Position numbers and translations under genes: made by a program. Under the pieces are notes generated by a model. That model was not told the origin of the DNA. It worked only from the letters and a program-made list of their open reading frames with translations, and made no database searches. From NCBI RefSeq assembly GCF_006149005.1, contig NZ_VBSL01000012.1, positions 122,715-186,714 of the forward strand: DNA of 64,000 bases. Direction: 5' to 3'. Every line of letters starts with the position of its first letter. The first letter of the stretch is position 1. This DNA comes from Larkinella sp. C7. Its GTDB lineage: Bacteria > Bacteroidota > Bacteroidia > Cytophagales > Spirosomataceae. This document shows, one piece after another, positions 1 through 8,211 of the stretch.

Positions 1-1
1 G

Positions 2-544
2 GATTACCTCGCCAGACAACGGGACGTTTTTCTATTCCAGTGTTTTACTGGTCTCCGCTGGAGCGATCTGCCTCACGCCCGGCCGGGGAACCTCATCGAG
101 ATGCAGGGCGAAGACAACGAGGTGGCACCGGTGCTCCGGTTGGTGCAGCAGAAGGGTAGGAGGGAAAACCTTTTGCCGCTTTCGGAGCTGGCCATTGAAA
201 TTCTCAATAAGTACAATGGTAAGTTGCCCCTGATCACCAGTCAGAATTATAACGAGTACATCAAGGAAGCTGCTAAAAGAGCGGGATTAAATCGCCGGGT
301 GATCGATACCCAGTACCGAAACGGCCAGCGGTTTGACGAAGAATATTTTTTACATGAATACATTTCTTCCCATACCGGACGTCATACCTTTGCCATGATC
401 AGCCTGGAGCGCAAGATTGACATTACGGATTTAAGCGGACTGATGGGTCACGGCAGCATTGAAACTACGATGATTTACCGAACGCTGCGGGGAGAGGATA
501 AGATAAAAGTGGTTAAAAAGGCCTGGGGTAAAAATGCTATTTGA
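2..544 (+). CDS. tyrosine recombinase / integrase, C-terminal part (5' truncated by window edge)
   Basis: The frame is open to the first base of the window, so only about 180 C-terminal residues are present. They form the catalytic domain of a phage-type integrase. The box I arginine lies in TGLRWSDL near the left edge, the HxxR box reads HTGRHTF, and the last box has LMGHGSIETTMIY with the nucleophilic tyrosine. All the visible catalytic residues are present, so this part looks functional. The family cuts and rejoins DNA at att sites through a covalent phosphotyrosine bond. The gene points at tRNA-Arg(CCU) 60 bases downstream, which suggests integration at that tRNA. The N-terminal arm-binding domain lies outside the window. 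Confidence 0.85.
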   Translation, partial: DYLARQRDVFLFQCFTGLRWSDLPHARPGNLIEMQGEDNEVAPVLRLVQQKGRRENLLPLSELAIEILNKYNGKLPLITSQNYNEYIKEAAKRAGLNRRVIDTQYRNGQRFDEEYFLHEYISSHTGRHTFAMISLERKIDITDLSGLMGHGSIETTMIYRTLRGEDKIKVVKKAWGKNAI

Positions 545-561
545 CCCCAGACGTGACCCCA
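542..561 (+). repeat. 8-bp direct repeat TGACCCCA x2
   Basis: TGACCCCA occurs at 542-549 and again at 554-561, separated by 4 bases. The first copy overlaps the stop codon of the integrase and the pair lies just before tRNA-Arg. Short direct repeats next to an integrase can be arm-type binding sites of the recombinase; here that is only inference. Confidence 0.4.
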
Positions 562-603
562 ATAATTGCAATGTGCCTTAAATGCGTCAAAAAAGCGTAT
601 TTG

Positions 604-675
604 TGGTCCCACCGGGAATCGAACCCAGATCTAAAGTTTAGGAAACTTCTATTCTATCCGTTGAACTATGAGACC
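604..675 (-). tRNA. tRNA-Arg (anticodon CCU)
   Basis: A 72-nt cloverleaf can be drawn on the minus strand. The acceptor stem GGTCTCA pairs with TGGGACC, with A as discriminator. There is a D arm, an anticodon stem GAAGT/ACTTT with loop TTCCTAA (anticodon CCT), and a T arm CTGGG/CCCGG with loop TTCGATT. CCA is not encoded. The 3' end faces the integrase at 2-544, the usual arrangement for a tRNA used as attachment site; the gene itself is intact. Confidence 0.93.
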
Positions 676-751
676 AGAAAAAACCTGGAAGGCCTTTCGA
701 ACCTTCTAGGTTTGAAATGTGGTAGTATACGCAAAAATGCTTAGAAATCTG

Positions 752-2020
752 TTATTTACCAAAATTGCCGGTATCATCGGCTTCCTCGGCCCAGTTGCCC
801 AGCGGCACCTCCAGCCAGTTGGGGTAGATGGCGTAGTGCTTCTCTTTCACCATGGCATACAGCAGGTTACGCAACTCTTCGATGTTCTCGCGCGTCTCCG
901 CCGAGATGAAAACAACGTGTTCCGCTTTTTGCGTTAAATACGTCTTTTTCAAATAATCGAGGGCGGTTTGCTTCCGAATCGCCACCGGCAAATCGTCGTC
1001 AAAATCGTCCTCCTGGTGCATCCACTCGTCGCGGGGTTCAAACTGGTCTATTTTGTTGAATACCAGTACCGTCGGTTTTTCTCCCGCCGGACCACCGACT
1101 CCGATTTCCGTTAAAATATCGTTGACGATCCCAATGTGTTCTTCAAACGACGGATGGGAAACATCCACCACATGCAACAAAATATCGGCTTCGCGTACCT
1201 CATCGAGCGTCGATTTAAAGGCTTCGACCAGCGTTGTGGGCAACTTTCGGATGAAACCAACGGTGTCGGTCAGCAGAAACGGGATGTTGCCCAGTACCAC
1301 TTTACGAACCGTGGAATCGACCGTGGCGAATAGCTTGTTTTCGGCAAACACCTCCACTTTGGCGAGCGTCCGCATCAGCGTCGACTTGCCCACGTTGGTG
1401 TAGCCTACCAGCGAAACCCGCACCAGCCGGTCGCGCTCCTTGCGCCGGGTGTAGCTCTGTTTATCAATTTTTTCCAGCTTCTCTTTTAGAAATGCGATCC
1501 GATCCTGCACAATCCGGCGGTCGGTTTCGAGTTCCTTTTCACCCGGACCCCGGGTTCCCACTCCGGCTTTCATCCGGCTTAAGTGGGTCCACATCCGGGT
1601 CAGACGGGGGTACATATACTGATACTGAGCGAGTTCAACCTGCAATTTCGACTGGGCGGTTTGCGCCCGCATTGCGAAGATGTCCAGAATCAACAGACTC
1701 CGGTCCAGCACTTTGACGTCCGTAAAGGCCGCTTCCAGGTTCCGGACCTGCGAGGGCTTCAAATCGTCGTCAAAAATGACCATATCGACCGGGTTGTCAA
1801 TTACGAACGTGCGGATCTCTTCCAGCTTCCCTTTCCCCACATACGTTCGGGTGTCGGGCTGGTCGAGTTTCTGGATAAACGATTTGACGGTAATGACGCC
1901 CAGCGTCTGGGCCAGAAAGGCCAGTTCGTCCAGGTATTCCTGGGTTTTTTCGGCCGACTGCTTCTGCGTTACCAGGGCCACCAGCACCGCAGTTTCGGGC
2001 TGTTTGTGATTTTCAATCAT
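752..2020 (-). CDS. hflX: GTPase HflX
   Basis: 422 residues, the usual HflX length. HflX binds the 50S subunit and splits stalled or stress-damaged 70S ribosomes using GTP. The N-terminal domain (about 1-195) ends in the family signature GPGEKELETDRR at 158-169, followed by a coiled-coil linker. The G domain has G1 GYTNVGKST (206-214), G3 DTVGF (252-256) and G4 NKID (322-325). The ATG at 2020 gives a normal N terminus. The gene stands alone: tRNA-Arg lies downstream and a 450-bp gap upstream. No unusual features. Confidence 0.95.
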   Translation of the reverse strand: MIENHKQPETAVLVALVTQKQSAEKTQEYLDELAFLAQTLGVITVKSFIQKLDQPDTRTYVGKGKLEEIRTFVIDNPVDMVIFDDDLKPSQVRNLEAAFTDVKVLDRSLLILDIFAMRAQTAQSKLQVELAQYQYMYPRLTRMWTHLSRMKAGVGTRGPGEKELETDRRIVQDRIAFLKEKLEKIDKQSYTRRKERDRLVRVSLVGYTNVGKSTLMRTLAKVEVFAENKLFATVDSTVRKVVLGNIPFLLTDTVGFIRKLPTTLVEAFKSTLDEVREADILLHVVDVSHPSFEEHIGIVNDILTEIGVGGPAGEKPTVLVFNKIDQFEPRDEWMHQEDDFDDDLPVAIRKQTALDYLKKTYLTQKAEHVVFISAETRENIEELRNLLYAMVKEKHYAIYPNWLEVPLGNWAEEADDTGNFGK

Positions 2021-2111
2021 AGAGGAAACTAGTTAGGAAGGTACTGAACGGATCACAGCACCGATTCGACGCACGAATCGCCGATCCCGGGTCCAATAAC
2101 CTTAAATTACG

Positions 2112-2145
2112 TGAGAATAAAGAATATATGAGAATAAAGAATATA
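2112..2145 (+). repeat. 17-bp perfect tandem repeat x2
   Basis: The unit TGAGAATAAAGAATATA is present twice head to tail (2112-2128, 2129-2145) in the gap between the divergent hflX and MATE genes, about 90 bp upstream of the hflX start. It could be a duplicated regulator site or a slippage product. Apart from this repeat and the MATE promoter and leader, I see nothing else in the 2021-2472 gap. Confidence 0.6.
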
Positions 2146-2306
2146 ACCGTGGAATACACAAACGGTTTTTAGCGGAAGCGGAAGGGGCCGAAATCGGCAA
2201 ATAGGTTCATGGGCGTACTACCTTTAAGCGGTACAAAGTTACGCTTTTATTCTCAAAAAAATAATATGTTTTCCTCAAACTTTCTTTTTTGGCTAAAATC
2301 TTTCTG

Positions 2307-2314
2307 TACATTTG
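2307..2314 (+). promoter_or_regulatory. -7 promoter box for the MATE transporter
   Basis: TACATTTG matches the Bacteroidota -7 consensus TAnnTTTG. It implies transcription starting near 2321 and a leader of about 150 nt before the ATG at 2473. The -33 element is weak (a T-rich run at about 2281-2290). Confidence 0.5.
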
Positions 2315-2335
2315 CAGTCTCAAAGCGAAAAGCCC

Positions 2336-2356
2336 ATGAACACCCTCACCCGCTAA
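2336..2356 (+). CDS. possible six-codon leader peptide MNTLTR
   Basis: An ATG 15 nt after the predicted transcription start opens a reading frame of six codons plus TAA (Met-Asn-Thr-Leu-Thr-Arg). It lies inside the first hairpin of the MATE leader. A short upstream ORF in a structured leader suggests translation-coupled control, but so short a frame can occur by chance and I see no run of regulatory codons. Confidence 0.2.
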   Translation: MNTLTR

Positions 2357-2455
2357 GGGTCCCCTCCACGTCTCTTTCAATCGTCCTGTCTGACCGACCG
2401 ACGATCTGAACTTTCCGTATTCAAGCTGTTGTCTTATTCGGCGATTCCGTCGCCG
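2342..2455 (+). promoter_or_regulatory. structured 5' leader of the MATE gene
   Basis: Three consecutive hairpins can be drawn between the promoter and the start codon: ACCCT (2342-2346) with AGGGT (2356-2360), ATCGTC (2380-2385) with GACGAT (2400-2405), and CGGCGA (2439-2444) with TCGCCG (2450-2455). The last ends 17 nt before the ATG. I cannot match it to a known riboswitch class. It may be an attenuator or unrecognised riboswitch, or simply a structured untranslated region. Confidence 0.3.
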
Positions 2456-2472
2456 GTTTCCTGTTTTCAATC

Positions 2473-3858
2473 ATGACGAAATTTTTTCGCCTGTTACTAG
2501 CCGCTTTGCGCGGTACAGAAAATCACTATACCTCCGGTAGCATCAACCGGGCCATTTTCATGCTGTCGGTTCCGATGGTGCTGGAGATGGTGATGGAGTC
2601 TCTTTTTGCGGTCGTCGACGTCTTTTTTGTCGCCAAAATCAGTACAGAAGCCGTCGCCACCGTGGGCCTGACCGAGTCGGTTCTAACCATTGTTTATTCC
2701 ATCGCCATTGGGTTGAGTACGGCCGCAACGGCCCTGGTGTCCAGGCGCGTCGGCGAAGGCAATGCGCGCGAAGCCGGCAAATCGGTGGCGCAGGTTATCC
2801 TGGTTTCCATCGGAATTGCCCTGGTCATCGGTATTCCGGGGGCGGTTTTTGCCGAAGATATTCTGCGGCTGATGGGCGGCAACGAGCAACTCATTGCCAA
2901 CGGTTCCGGATTTACACGGCTGATTTTTGCCAGTTCAGCCGCTATCATTCTGCTCTATACCCTGAGCGGGTGTTTGCGGGGCGCGGGGGAGGCTTCCACA
3001 GCCATGCGGTCGCTCTGGATTGCCAACGGACTCAACATTGCGCTTTGTCCCATTTTTATCTTTGGCTGGGGGCCAATTCCCGAAATGGGCGTGGTCGGTT
3101 CGGCCATTGCCACCACGATTGGCCGCTCGGCGGGGGCGGTTTATCAATTGTATAGTCTGATGCGAAACGGCCGCATCGTTCAGGTCGCTGCCACAGATTT
3201 TCGCCCGCATACCGGCATCATCCGCAACCTGCTGGGCATCGCTGCCGGCGGAACGGCGCAGTTTCTGGTGGGTTCGGCGAGTTGGGTTTTCCTGACGCGT
3301 ATACTCTCGACGTTCGGCAGCGATGTCGTTGCGGGCTATACGATAGCCATTCGGATCATGATTTTTACGATCATGCCGTCGTGGGGCATGGCGAATGCGG
3401 CCGCAACGCTCGTTGGCCAGAATCTCGGTGCGGGGCAACCCGAGCGGGCCGAAACCTCGGCCTGGCGGGCGGCTTTCTGTAACATGCTGTTTCTGCTGGG
3501 GGTCGGTATATTGTTCTACACCGGCGCCAGCGAAATCGTCGGCCTGTTCAACCGCGACCCGAAGGTGGTGGAAATTGCGGTGCAGTGCCTGCGGATTTTC
3601 TGTCTGGGGTACGTCTTTTTCGCCTACGGCATGGTCATCAGCCAGGCGTTGAACGGAGCCGGTGATACCCGAACGCCAACGCTCATCAACGTGGTCTGTT
3701 TCTGGGTGATCGAAATACCGCTGGCGTATCTGCTGGCGAATACATTTAACTGGGGACCGGAAGGCGTATTCTGGTCGGTAGCCTTCAGTGAATCATTGCT
3801 GGCAGTGATTGCGGTCTGGGTTTTCCGCCGGGGACGCTGGAAATTGGTGAAGGTGTAA
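2473..3858 (+). CDS. MATE family efflux transporter
   Basis: 461 residues, typical of MATE exporters (NorM/DinF-like), which expel cationic drugs or metabolites in exchange for Na+ or H+. The protein is almost entirely hydrophobic, with about 12 membrane segments arranged as two homologous halves (about 25-220 and 240-440). The short cytoplasmic N terminus leads into the family-typical run beginning INRAIFMLSVPMVLEM. The ATG at 2473 follows a 150-nt leader with its own promoter box. A strong 15-bp hairpin follows the stop codon, so it is a single-gene unit. The substrate cannot be inferred. Confidence 0.9.
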   Translation: MTKFFRLLLAALRGTENHYTSGSINRAIFMLSVPMVLEMVMESLFAVVDVFFVAKISTEAVATVGLTESVLTIVYSIAIGLSTAATALVSRRVGEGNAREAGKSVAQVILVSIGIALVIGIPGAVFAEDILRLMGGNEQLIANGSGFTRLIFASSAAIILLYTLSGCLRGAGEASTAMRSLWIANGLNIALCPIFIFGWGPIPEMGVVGSAIATTIGRSAGAVYQLYSLMRNGRIVQVAATDFRPHTGIIRNLLGIAAGGTAQFLVGSASWVFLTRILSTFGSDVVAGYTIAIRIMIFTIMPSWGMANAAATLVGQNLGAGQPERAETSAWRAAFCNMLFLLGVGILFYTGASEIVGLFNRDPKVVEIAVQCLRIFCLGYVFFAYGMVISQALNGAGDTRTPTLINVVCFWVIEIPLAYLLANTFNWGPEGVFWSVAFSESLLAVIAVWVFRRGRWKLVKV

Positions 3859-3865
3859 CAGGATT

Positions 3866-3899
3866 CGGTCAGCGGTTTTTCGGCAAAAACCGCTGACCG
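3866..3899. terminator. bidirectional terminator hairpin
   Basis: A perfect 15-bp stem (3866-3880 with 3885-3899) closes a 4-nt loop. It lies between the convergent MATE gene (stop at 3858) and the small minus-strand gene (stop at 3917). The stem contains T5 on one arm and A5 on the other, so it can serve both directions. Confidence 0.75.
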
Positions 3900-3916
3900 G
3901 CCTTCCCGCTAACCCA

Positions 3917-4168
3917 CTATGTACTTAAAATCTGCAAATACGCCAGTCTCAATTCCTGTAGGTTCGCAGCCATGGGCGCACCGTCGAATGCTTCCAGCGG
4001 CAAATCGGTCCGCTTTCCTTCCCGGTCGATCAGAAACGCTGAAATCATCTGAAATCCAGCCGTATACAATTGATTGACGAGTTCCATTTGATGGTCGATC
4101 TCCGTTGAGAAGAGCTTAACCGTAAACTTCTCGCCGTGAGACGATAGCAGGGAGATGTAAAGCCACAT
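3917..4168 (-). CDS. small hypothetical protein
   Basis: 83 residues from the ATG at 4168. The frame is open further upstream, but the extra N terminus looks random. The sequence reads as a real soluble protein: a beta-rich start (WLYISLLSSHGEKFTVKLF), a helix (DHQMELVNQLYTAGFQMISAF), then an acidic segment and a C-terminal helix. I recognise no family. It is convergent with the MATE gene, sharing the hairpin at 3866-3899. Confidence 0.5.
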   Translation of the reverse strand: MWLYISLLSSHGEKFTVKLFSTEIDHQMELVNQLYTAGFQMISAFLIDREGKRTDLPLEAFDGAPMAANLQELRLAYLQILST

Positions 4169-4440
4169 GATGTAAGGATAGGATGATATCGGTAAAAGAA
4201 GACAATTTTGAAGCCAAGACAGGTGGCAGACGGAAATAATGATTGAATGGTCCCAAAATGCATGAAAACCGGTGATGTAAGGAGTCAATCCTACTCTGGT
4301 ACAATCAATGCTGTACTATTTTGCGAAAAACCAGTCTTTTCCAATGAACCTTAGGTAAAACCTGATTTTTACAAACTTTTCCCTAAACTTGCTGCATTGT
4401 TCACCAGTTTCGAAACCCCATCCTGCATTTTTTGGGACCC

Positions 4441-7400
4441 ATGAAAGATTACATTCGCCCGATTAATCGCCTGCTCGTCGCCAACCGGGGCGAAATCGCC
4501 ATCCGCATCATGCGGGCCGCTACCGAGTTAGGAATCACTACTGTCGCCGTTTATACCTACGAAGACCGGTATTCACTTCACCGTTACAAAGCCGATGAAG
4601 CCTACCAGATTGGTCGCGACGACGAACCGCTGAAACCCTATCTGGACATTGAAGGCATCATCAAACTGGCGAAATACAAAAAAATCGATGCGATCCATCC
4701 AGGCTACGGCTTCTTATCGGAGAACGTGACGCTGGCGCGCCGGTGCCGGGAAGAAGGCATCATTTTCGTGGGGCCAACGCCGGAAGCCATGGAAGCCCTG
4801 GGCGATAAAGTCCGGGCCAAAAACCTGGCGACCAAAGCCGATGTGCCGATGATTCCCGACAGCCGGATCGATATATCAGACTACGCGGTTGCGATTTCCG
4901 AGGCCAAACGAATCGGATTCCCGGTGATGATCAAAGCCGTTGCCGGTGGGGGAGGTCGCGGGATGCGTGTGGTTCGGGAAGAAGGAGAATTTGAAAAGTC
5001 CTTCAACGAAGCCCGCAACGAAGCGAAGAATGCCTTTGGGGATGACACGATTTTTCTGGAAAAATTCGTCATCGATCCCAAACACATCGAAGTGCAGTTG
5101 CTGGGCGATACGCACGGCAACATTGTTCACCTCTACGAACGGGATTGCTCGGTTCAGCGTCGTTTTCAGAAGGTTGTCGAAGTGGCACCCTCGTTTGGGC
5201 TGAAGCAGCAAACCAAAAATAAACTGTATGAATATGCCCTGAAAATCGGGCGTCAGGCCAATTATTCCAATGCCGGTACGGTGGAATTTCTGGTCGATAA
5301 GCAGGAAAATATCTACTTCATCGAAGTCAATCCGCGGATCCAGGTCGAGCACACCATCACGGAAGAAGTAACCGGTATCGATCTGGTAAGGACGCAGATT
5401 CTGATTGCGATGGGATATAAATTGTCGGACAACGGCATTTACATCAACCACCAGGACGAGATTCCGCTGAACGGCTACGCCATCCAGTGCCGGATTACGA
5501 CCGAAGACCCCGCCAACGGGTTCCGTCCCGACTTCGGAACCATCATTGCCTACCGCAACGCGGCCGGTTTTGGCATTCGGCTCGACGAAGGTAGTTCGTA
5601 TCCCGGCGTGAAAATTTCGCCGTATTTCGATTCGATGATCGTGAAGGTTTCGGCGCGGGGCCGGACGCTCCGCGGAGCTACCCAGCGGCTGAAACGGGCG
5701 TTGGTCGAATTCCGGATTCGCGGGGTAAAAACCAACATTCCGTTCCTGCTGAACGTGATCGACCACCCGATTTTCCAGGCGGGTGACGCCCGGGTGTCGT
5801 TCATCGAAAACCACCCCGAACTGTTCGACCTCCGTAAACCGAAAGACCGCTCAACGCGTGCGCTGAATTACCTGGCGGATGTGATCGTCAACGGGAATCC
5901 GGAAGTGAAAGTGAAACCGGGATCGAAAGGGCCAACCCAAAAATTCCGGACGCCGGTTATTCCGATTTTTGACCGGTTTGGCGACTATCCGAAAGGAAAC
6001 AAAGACCGTTTGACGGAACTTGGACGTGATAAATTTGTGGAGTGGGTGCGCGATCAGAAACCGGTTTTGTATACTGACACCACCTTCCGCGACGGCCACC
6101 AGTCGCTGCTCGCAACGCGGGTGCGGACGAAAGATTTGATGAATGTGGCCGAAGGTTTCGCCAAAAACCACCCGGAATTGTTCTCGATGGAAGTCTGGGG
6201 GGGGGCAACATTCGACGTAGCCATGCGGTTTTTGCACGAAAACCCGTGGACGCGGTTGAAAAAATTCCGCGAAGCCATGCCGAATATGCTCCTGCAAATG
6301 CTGTTTCGTGGCTCCAACGCAGTGGGCTATTCAGCCTATCCGGATAATCTGATTGAGAAATTCGTGGAGAAATCGTGGGAATCCGGCATCGACGTTTTCC
6401 GGATTTTCGATTCCCTGAACTGGGTCGAAGCCATGAAAGTCAGTATCAAAGCCGTTCGCGAACGCACCGATGCGCTGGCCGAAGCCGCGATTTGCTACAC
6501 CGGCGACATGCTGGCTCCCGATCAGAAGAAATACACCTTACAGTATTACCTCGATATGGCCCGCCAGTTGGAAGACGAAGGGGCGCATTTGCTGGCGATC
6601 AAGGACATGGCTGGTTTGCTGAAACCGCTGGCGGCCGAAGTGCTGGTGCGGGAACTGAAGCAGGCCGTCAACATTCCCGTTCACCTGCACACACACGACA
6701 CCTCGTCGATTCAGGCGGCAACGTATCTGAAAGCGGTCGATGCCGGAGTCGATATTGTGGATTGTGCACTGGGTGCCTTGTCGGGTCTGACGTCACAACC
6801 CAATTTTAACTCCGTGGTGGCGATGTTGCAGGGCCATGAGCGCGAAAGCGAGATTAACCTGAATTCGCTGAATGCCTATTCCAATTACTGGGAAGATGTT
6901 CGGGAATGGTATTATCCGTTTGAGTCGGGCATGAAGGCCGGCAGTGCGGAGGTGTACCAGAACGAAATACCGGGTGGACAGTACTCGAACCTGAAACCGC
7001 AGTCAATTGCGCTGGGGCTGGGCGATAAGTTCGAGACGCTGAAGAAAAACTACGTGGTTGTCAACAAGATGTTCGGGGACATTGTCAAGGTGACACCATC
7101 GTCGAAAGTGGTGGGCGACATGGCGCTGTTCATGACCTCCAACAACCTGACGGCGGAGGATGTCATGAAGAAAGGCGCATCGCTTTCATTCCCGGAATCG
7201 GTTAAAGGCTTCTTCAAAGGCGAACTGGGGCAGCCCTACGGCGGTTTTCCGTCCGAACTTCAGGACATCATTCTGAAAGGCGAAGAACCGCTGACCGGTC
7301 GTCCGAATGAAAAACTGAGCCCCATTAATTTTGAAGAAGACTTCAAAACGTTTGAAGAGAAATTTCCGATGAACGAGGGCTTTCTGGATTATCTATCGTA

Positions 7401-7902
7401 CCAGATGTATCCGAAAGTATACGAAGAATACTATAAAGCTGTACAGAAGCACGGTGACGTCAGCATCATTCCAACACCGGCGTTTTTGTACGGTTTGAAG
7501 GAAAACGAGGAAATCCTGATCGAGATCGATGAGGGCAAAAACATTCTCGTGCGGCTGTTGTATGTGTCGGAACCCGACGAACATGGAAACCGGATGGTGA
7601 CGTTTGAGCTCAACGGCCAAAGCCGCCAGGTTCAGGTGCGCGACCGGTCGCAGAAAGTCGAGTTTGAGGCCAATGCCAAAGTCAGCAAGGATGGCGACGT
7701 GGGTTCTCCGTTGCAAGGCCGTCTGACCAAAATTCTGGTCAAACCGGGTGATGTCATTGCCAAAAACCAGCCGTTGTTCGTCATCGAAGCCATGAAAATG
7801 GAAAGTATCGTGGCCGCGCCGAAAGCCGGAACCGTCAAACAGGTCATCCTGAAAGAAGGTACGGTGGTGGTGCAGGACGACTGGGTTGTGGAACTGAGCT
7901 AG
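4441..7902 (+). CDS. pyc: pyruvate carboxylase
   Basis: 1153 residues, the full single-chain form. It carboxylates pyruvate to oxaloacetate with ATP and bicarbonate, refilling the TCA cycle. The biotin carboxylase domain (about 1-450) begins RLLVANRGEIAIRI and has the glycine-rich ATP loop AGGGGRGMR near residue 168. The carboxyltransferase barrel begins DTTFRDGHQSLL at about 546. The C-terminal biotinyl domain has EAMKMES with the biotinylated lysine at about 1119. The frame also opens at a TTG nine bases upstream; I chose the ATG at 4441. A clear terminator follows. An imperfect -7 box (TAAACTTG, 4384-4391) may be the promoter. Confidence 0.97.
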   Translation: MKDYIRPINRLLVANRGEIAIRIMRAATELGITTVAVYTYEDRYSLHRYKADEAYQIGRDDEPLKPYLDIEGIIKLAKYKKIDAIHPGYGFLSENVTLARRCREEGIIFVGPTPEAMEALGDKVRAKNLATKADVPMIPDSRIDISDYAVAISEAKRIGFPVMIKAVAGGGGRGMRVVREEGEFEKSFNEARNEAKNAFGDDTIFLEKFVIDPKHIEVQLLGDTHGNIVHLYERDCSVQRRFQKVVEVAPSFGLKQQTKNKLYEYALKIGRQANYSNAGTVEFLVDKQENIYFIEVNPRIQVEHTITEEVTGIDLVRTQILIAMGYKLSDNGIYINHQDEIPLNGYAIQCRITTEDPANGFRPDFGTIIAYRNAAGFGIRLDEGSSYPGVKISPYFDSMIVKVSARGRTLRGATQRLKRALVEFRIRGVKTNIPFLLNVIDHPIFQAGDARVSFIENHPELFDLRKPKDRSTRALNYLADVIVNGNPEVKVKPGSKGPTQKFRTPVIPIFDRFGDYPKGNKDRLTELGRDKFVEWVRDQKPVLYTDTTFRDGHQSLLATRVRTKDLMNVAEGFAKNHPELFSMEVWGGATFDVAMRFLHENPWTRLKKFREAMPNMLLQMLFRGSNAVGYSAYPDNLIEKFVEKSWESGIDVFRIFDSLNWVEAMKVSIKAVRERTDALAEAAICYTGDMLAPDQKKYTLQYYLDMARQLEDEGAHLLAIKDMAGLLKPLAAEVLVRELKQAVNIPVHLHTHDTSSIQAATYLKAVDAGVDIVDCALGALSGLTSQPNFNSVVAMLQGHERESEINLNSLNAYSNYWEDVREWYYPFESGMKAGSAEVYQNEIPGGQYSNLKPQSIALGLGDKFETLKKNYVVVNKMFGDIVKVTPSSKVVGDMALFMTSNNLTAEDVMKKGASLSFPESVKGFFKGELGQPYGGFPSELQDIILKGEEPLTGRPNEKLSPINFEEDFKTFEEKFPMNEGFLDYLSYQMYPKVYEEYYKAVQKHGDVSIIPTPAFLYGLKENEEILIEIDEGKNILVRLLYVSEPDEHGNRMVTFELNGQSRQVQVRDRSQKVEFEANAKVSKDGDVGSPLQGRLTKILVKPGDVIAKNQPLFVIEAMKMESIVAAPKAGTVKQVILKEGTVVVQDDWVVELS

Positions 7903-7910
7903 CAGACAGC

Positions 7911-7941
7911 GAGGGATCTGGATTCAGATCCCTCCTTTTTT
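7911..7941 (+). terminator. terminator after pyc
   Basis: GAGGGATCTG (7911-7920) pairs perfectly with CAGATCCCTC (7925-7934), loop GATT, followed by C and six T. A classical intrinsic terminator 8 bases after the pyc stop. It overlaps the stop codon of the opposing selenoprotein-W-like gene at 7924. Confidence 0.88.
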
Positions 7942-8211
7942 CTCCGAATGACCCAATGATTTTTCCGGATTGACCACATCCCGGATCAGTTGCTTCAATT
8001 CCTTGATCTCCGGAAACCGCCCCGCTTCCTTCCGGTCAAAAATCTTCTTGCCGTCAATCTGCACCGAAAACCGCCCGCTGATTTCCGACGGGTGAAGCAG
8101 TACGCCGTGAACATCTTCGGTAAAAGTGGTTAATATTTCCTGCGCCATCCAGGCCGAGCGCATCAGCCAGCCACATTTCGGGCAGTATTCGAGGGTAATA
8201 ACGGGTTTCAT
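7924..8211 (-). CDS. SelT/SelW/SelH (Rdx) family thioredoxin-like protein
   Basis: 95 residues. The N terminus VITLEYCPKCGWLMRSAW has the beta strand and CxxC (Cys10, Cys13) of the Rdx family, a cysteine version of selenoprotein W. Members are small thioredoxin-fold proteins thought to act in redox reactions. A second strand-helix half follows (FSVQIDGKKIFDRK). Its ATG overlaps the stop of the upstream hydroxylase gene by 4 bases (ATGA), implying translational coupling. The last third is charged and probably disordered. Confidence 0.88.
   Translation of the reverse strand: MKPVITLEYCPKCGWLMRSAWMAQEILTTFTEDVHGVLLHPSEISGRFSVQIDGKKIFDRKEAGRFPEIKELKQLIRDVVNPEKSLGHSEKKGGI

Larger units (their letters stand above)
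1..603. mobile_element. right end of an integrated element at tRNA-Arg (partial)
   Basis: The window opens inside a tyrosine recombinase gene that ends 60 bases before the 3' end of a tRNA-Arg gene on the opposite strand. Seen directly: recombinase gene, a short direct repeat, then the tRNA 3' end. Elements of this recombinase family commonly use the 3' end of a tRNA as attachment site and carry the integrase gene next to it. I infer that the tRNA is one attachment site and that the element extends to the left of the window. The other end and the repeated tRNA tail cannot be seen. Confidence 0.55.

Noticed and set aside
3917..4288. 123-codon version of the small minus-strand gene
   Set aside because: The extra N-terminal residues look random; the shorter 83-residue form from 4168 has the protein-like composition.
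4384..4391. TAAACTTG as the pyc promoter
   Set aside because: One mismatch to the -7 box and no clear -33 element, so it is mentioned in the pyc entry but not listed as a feature.
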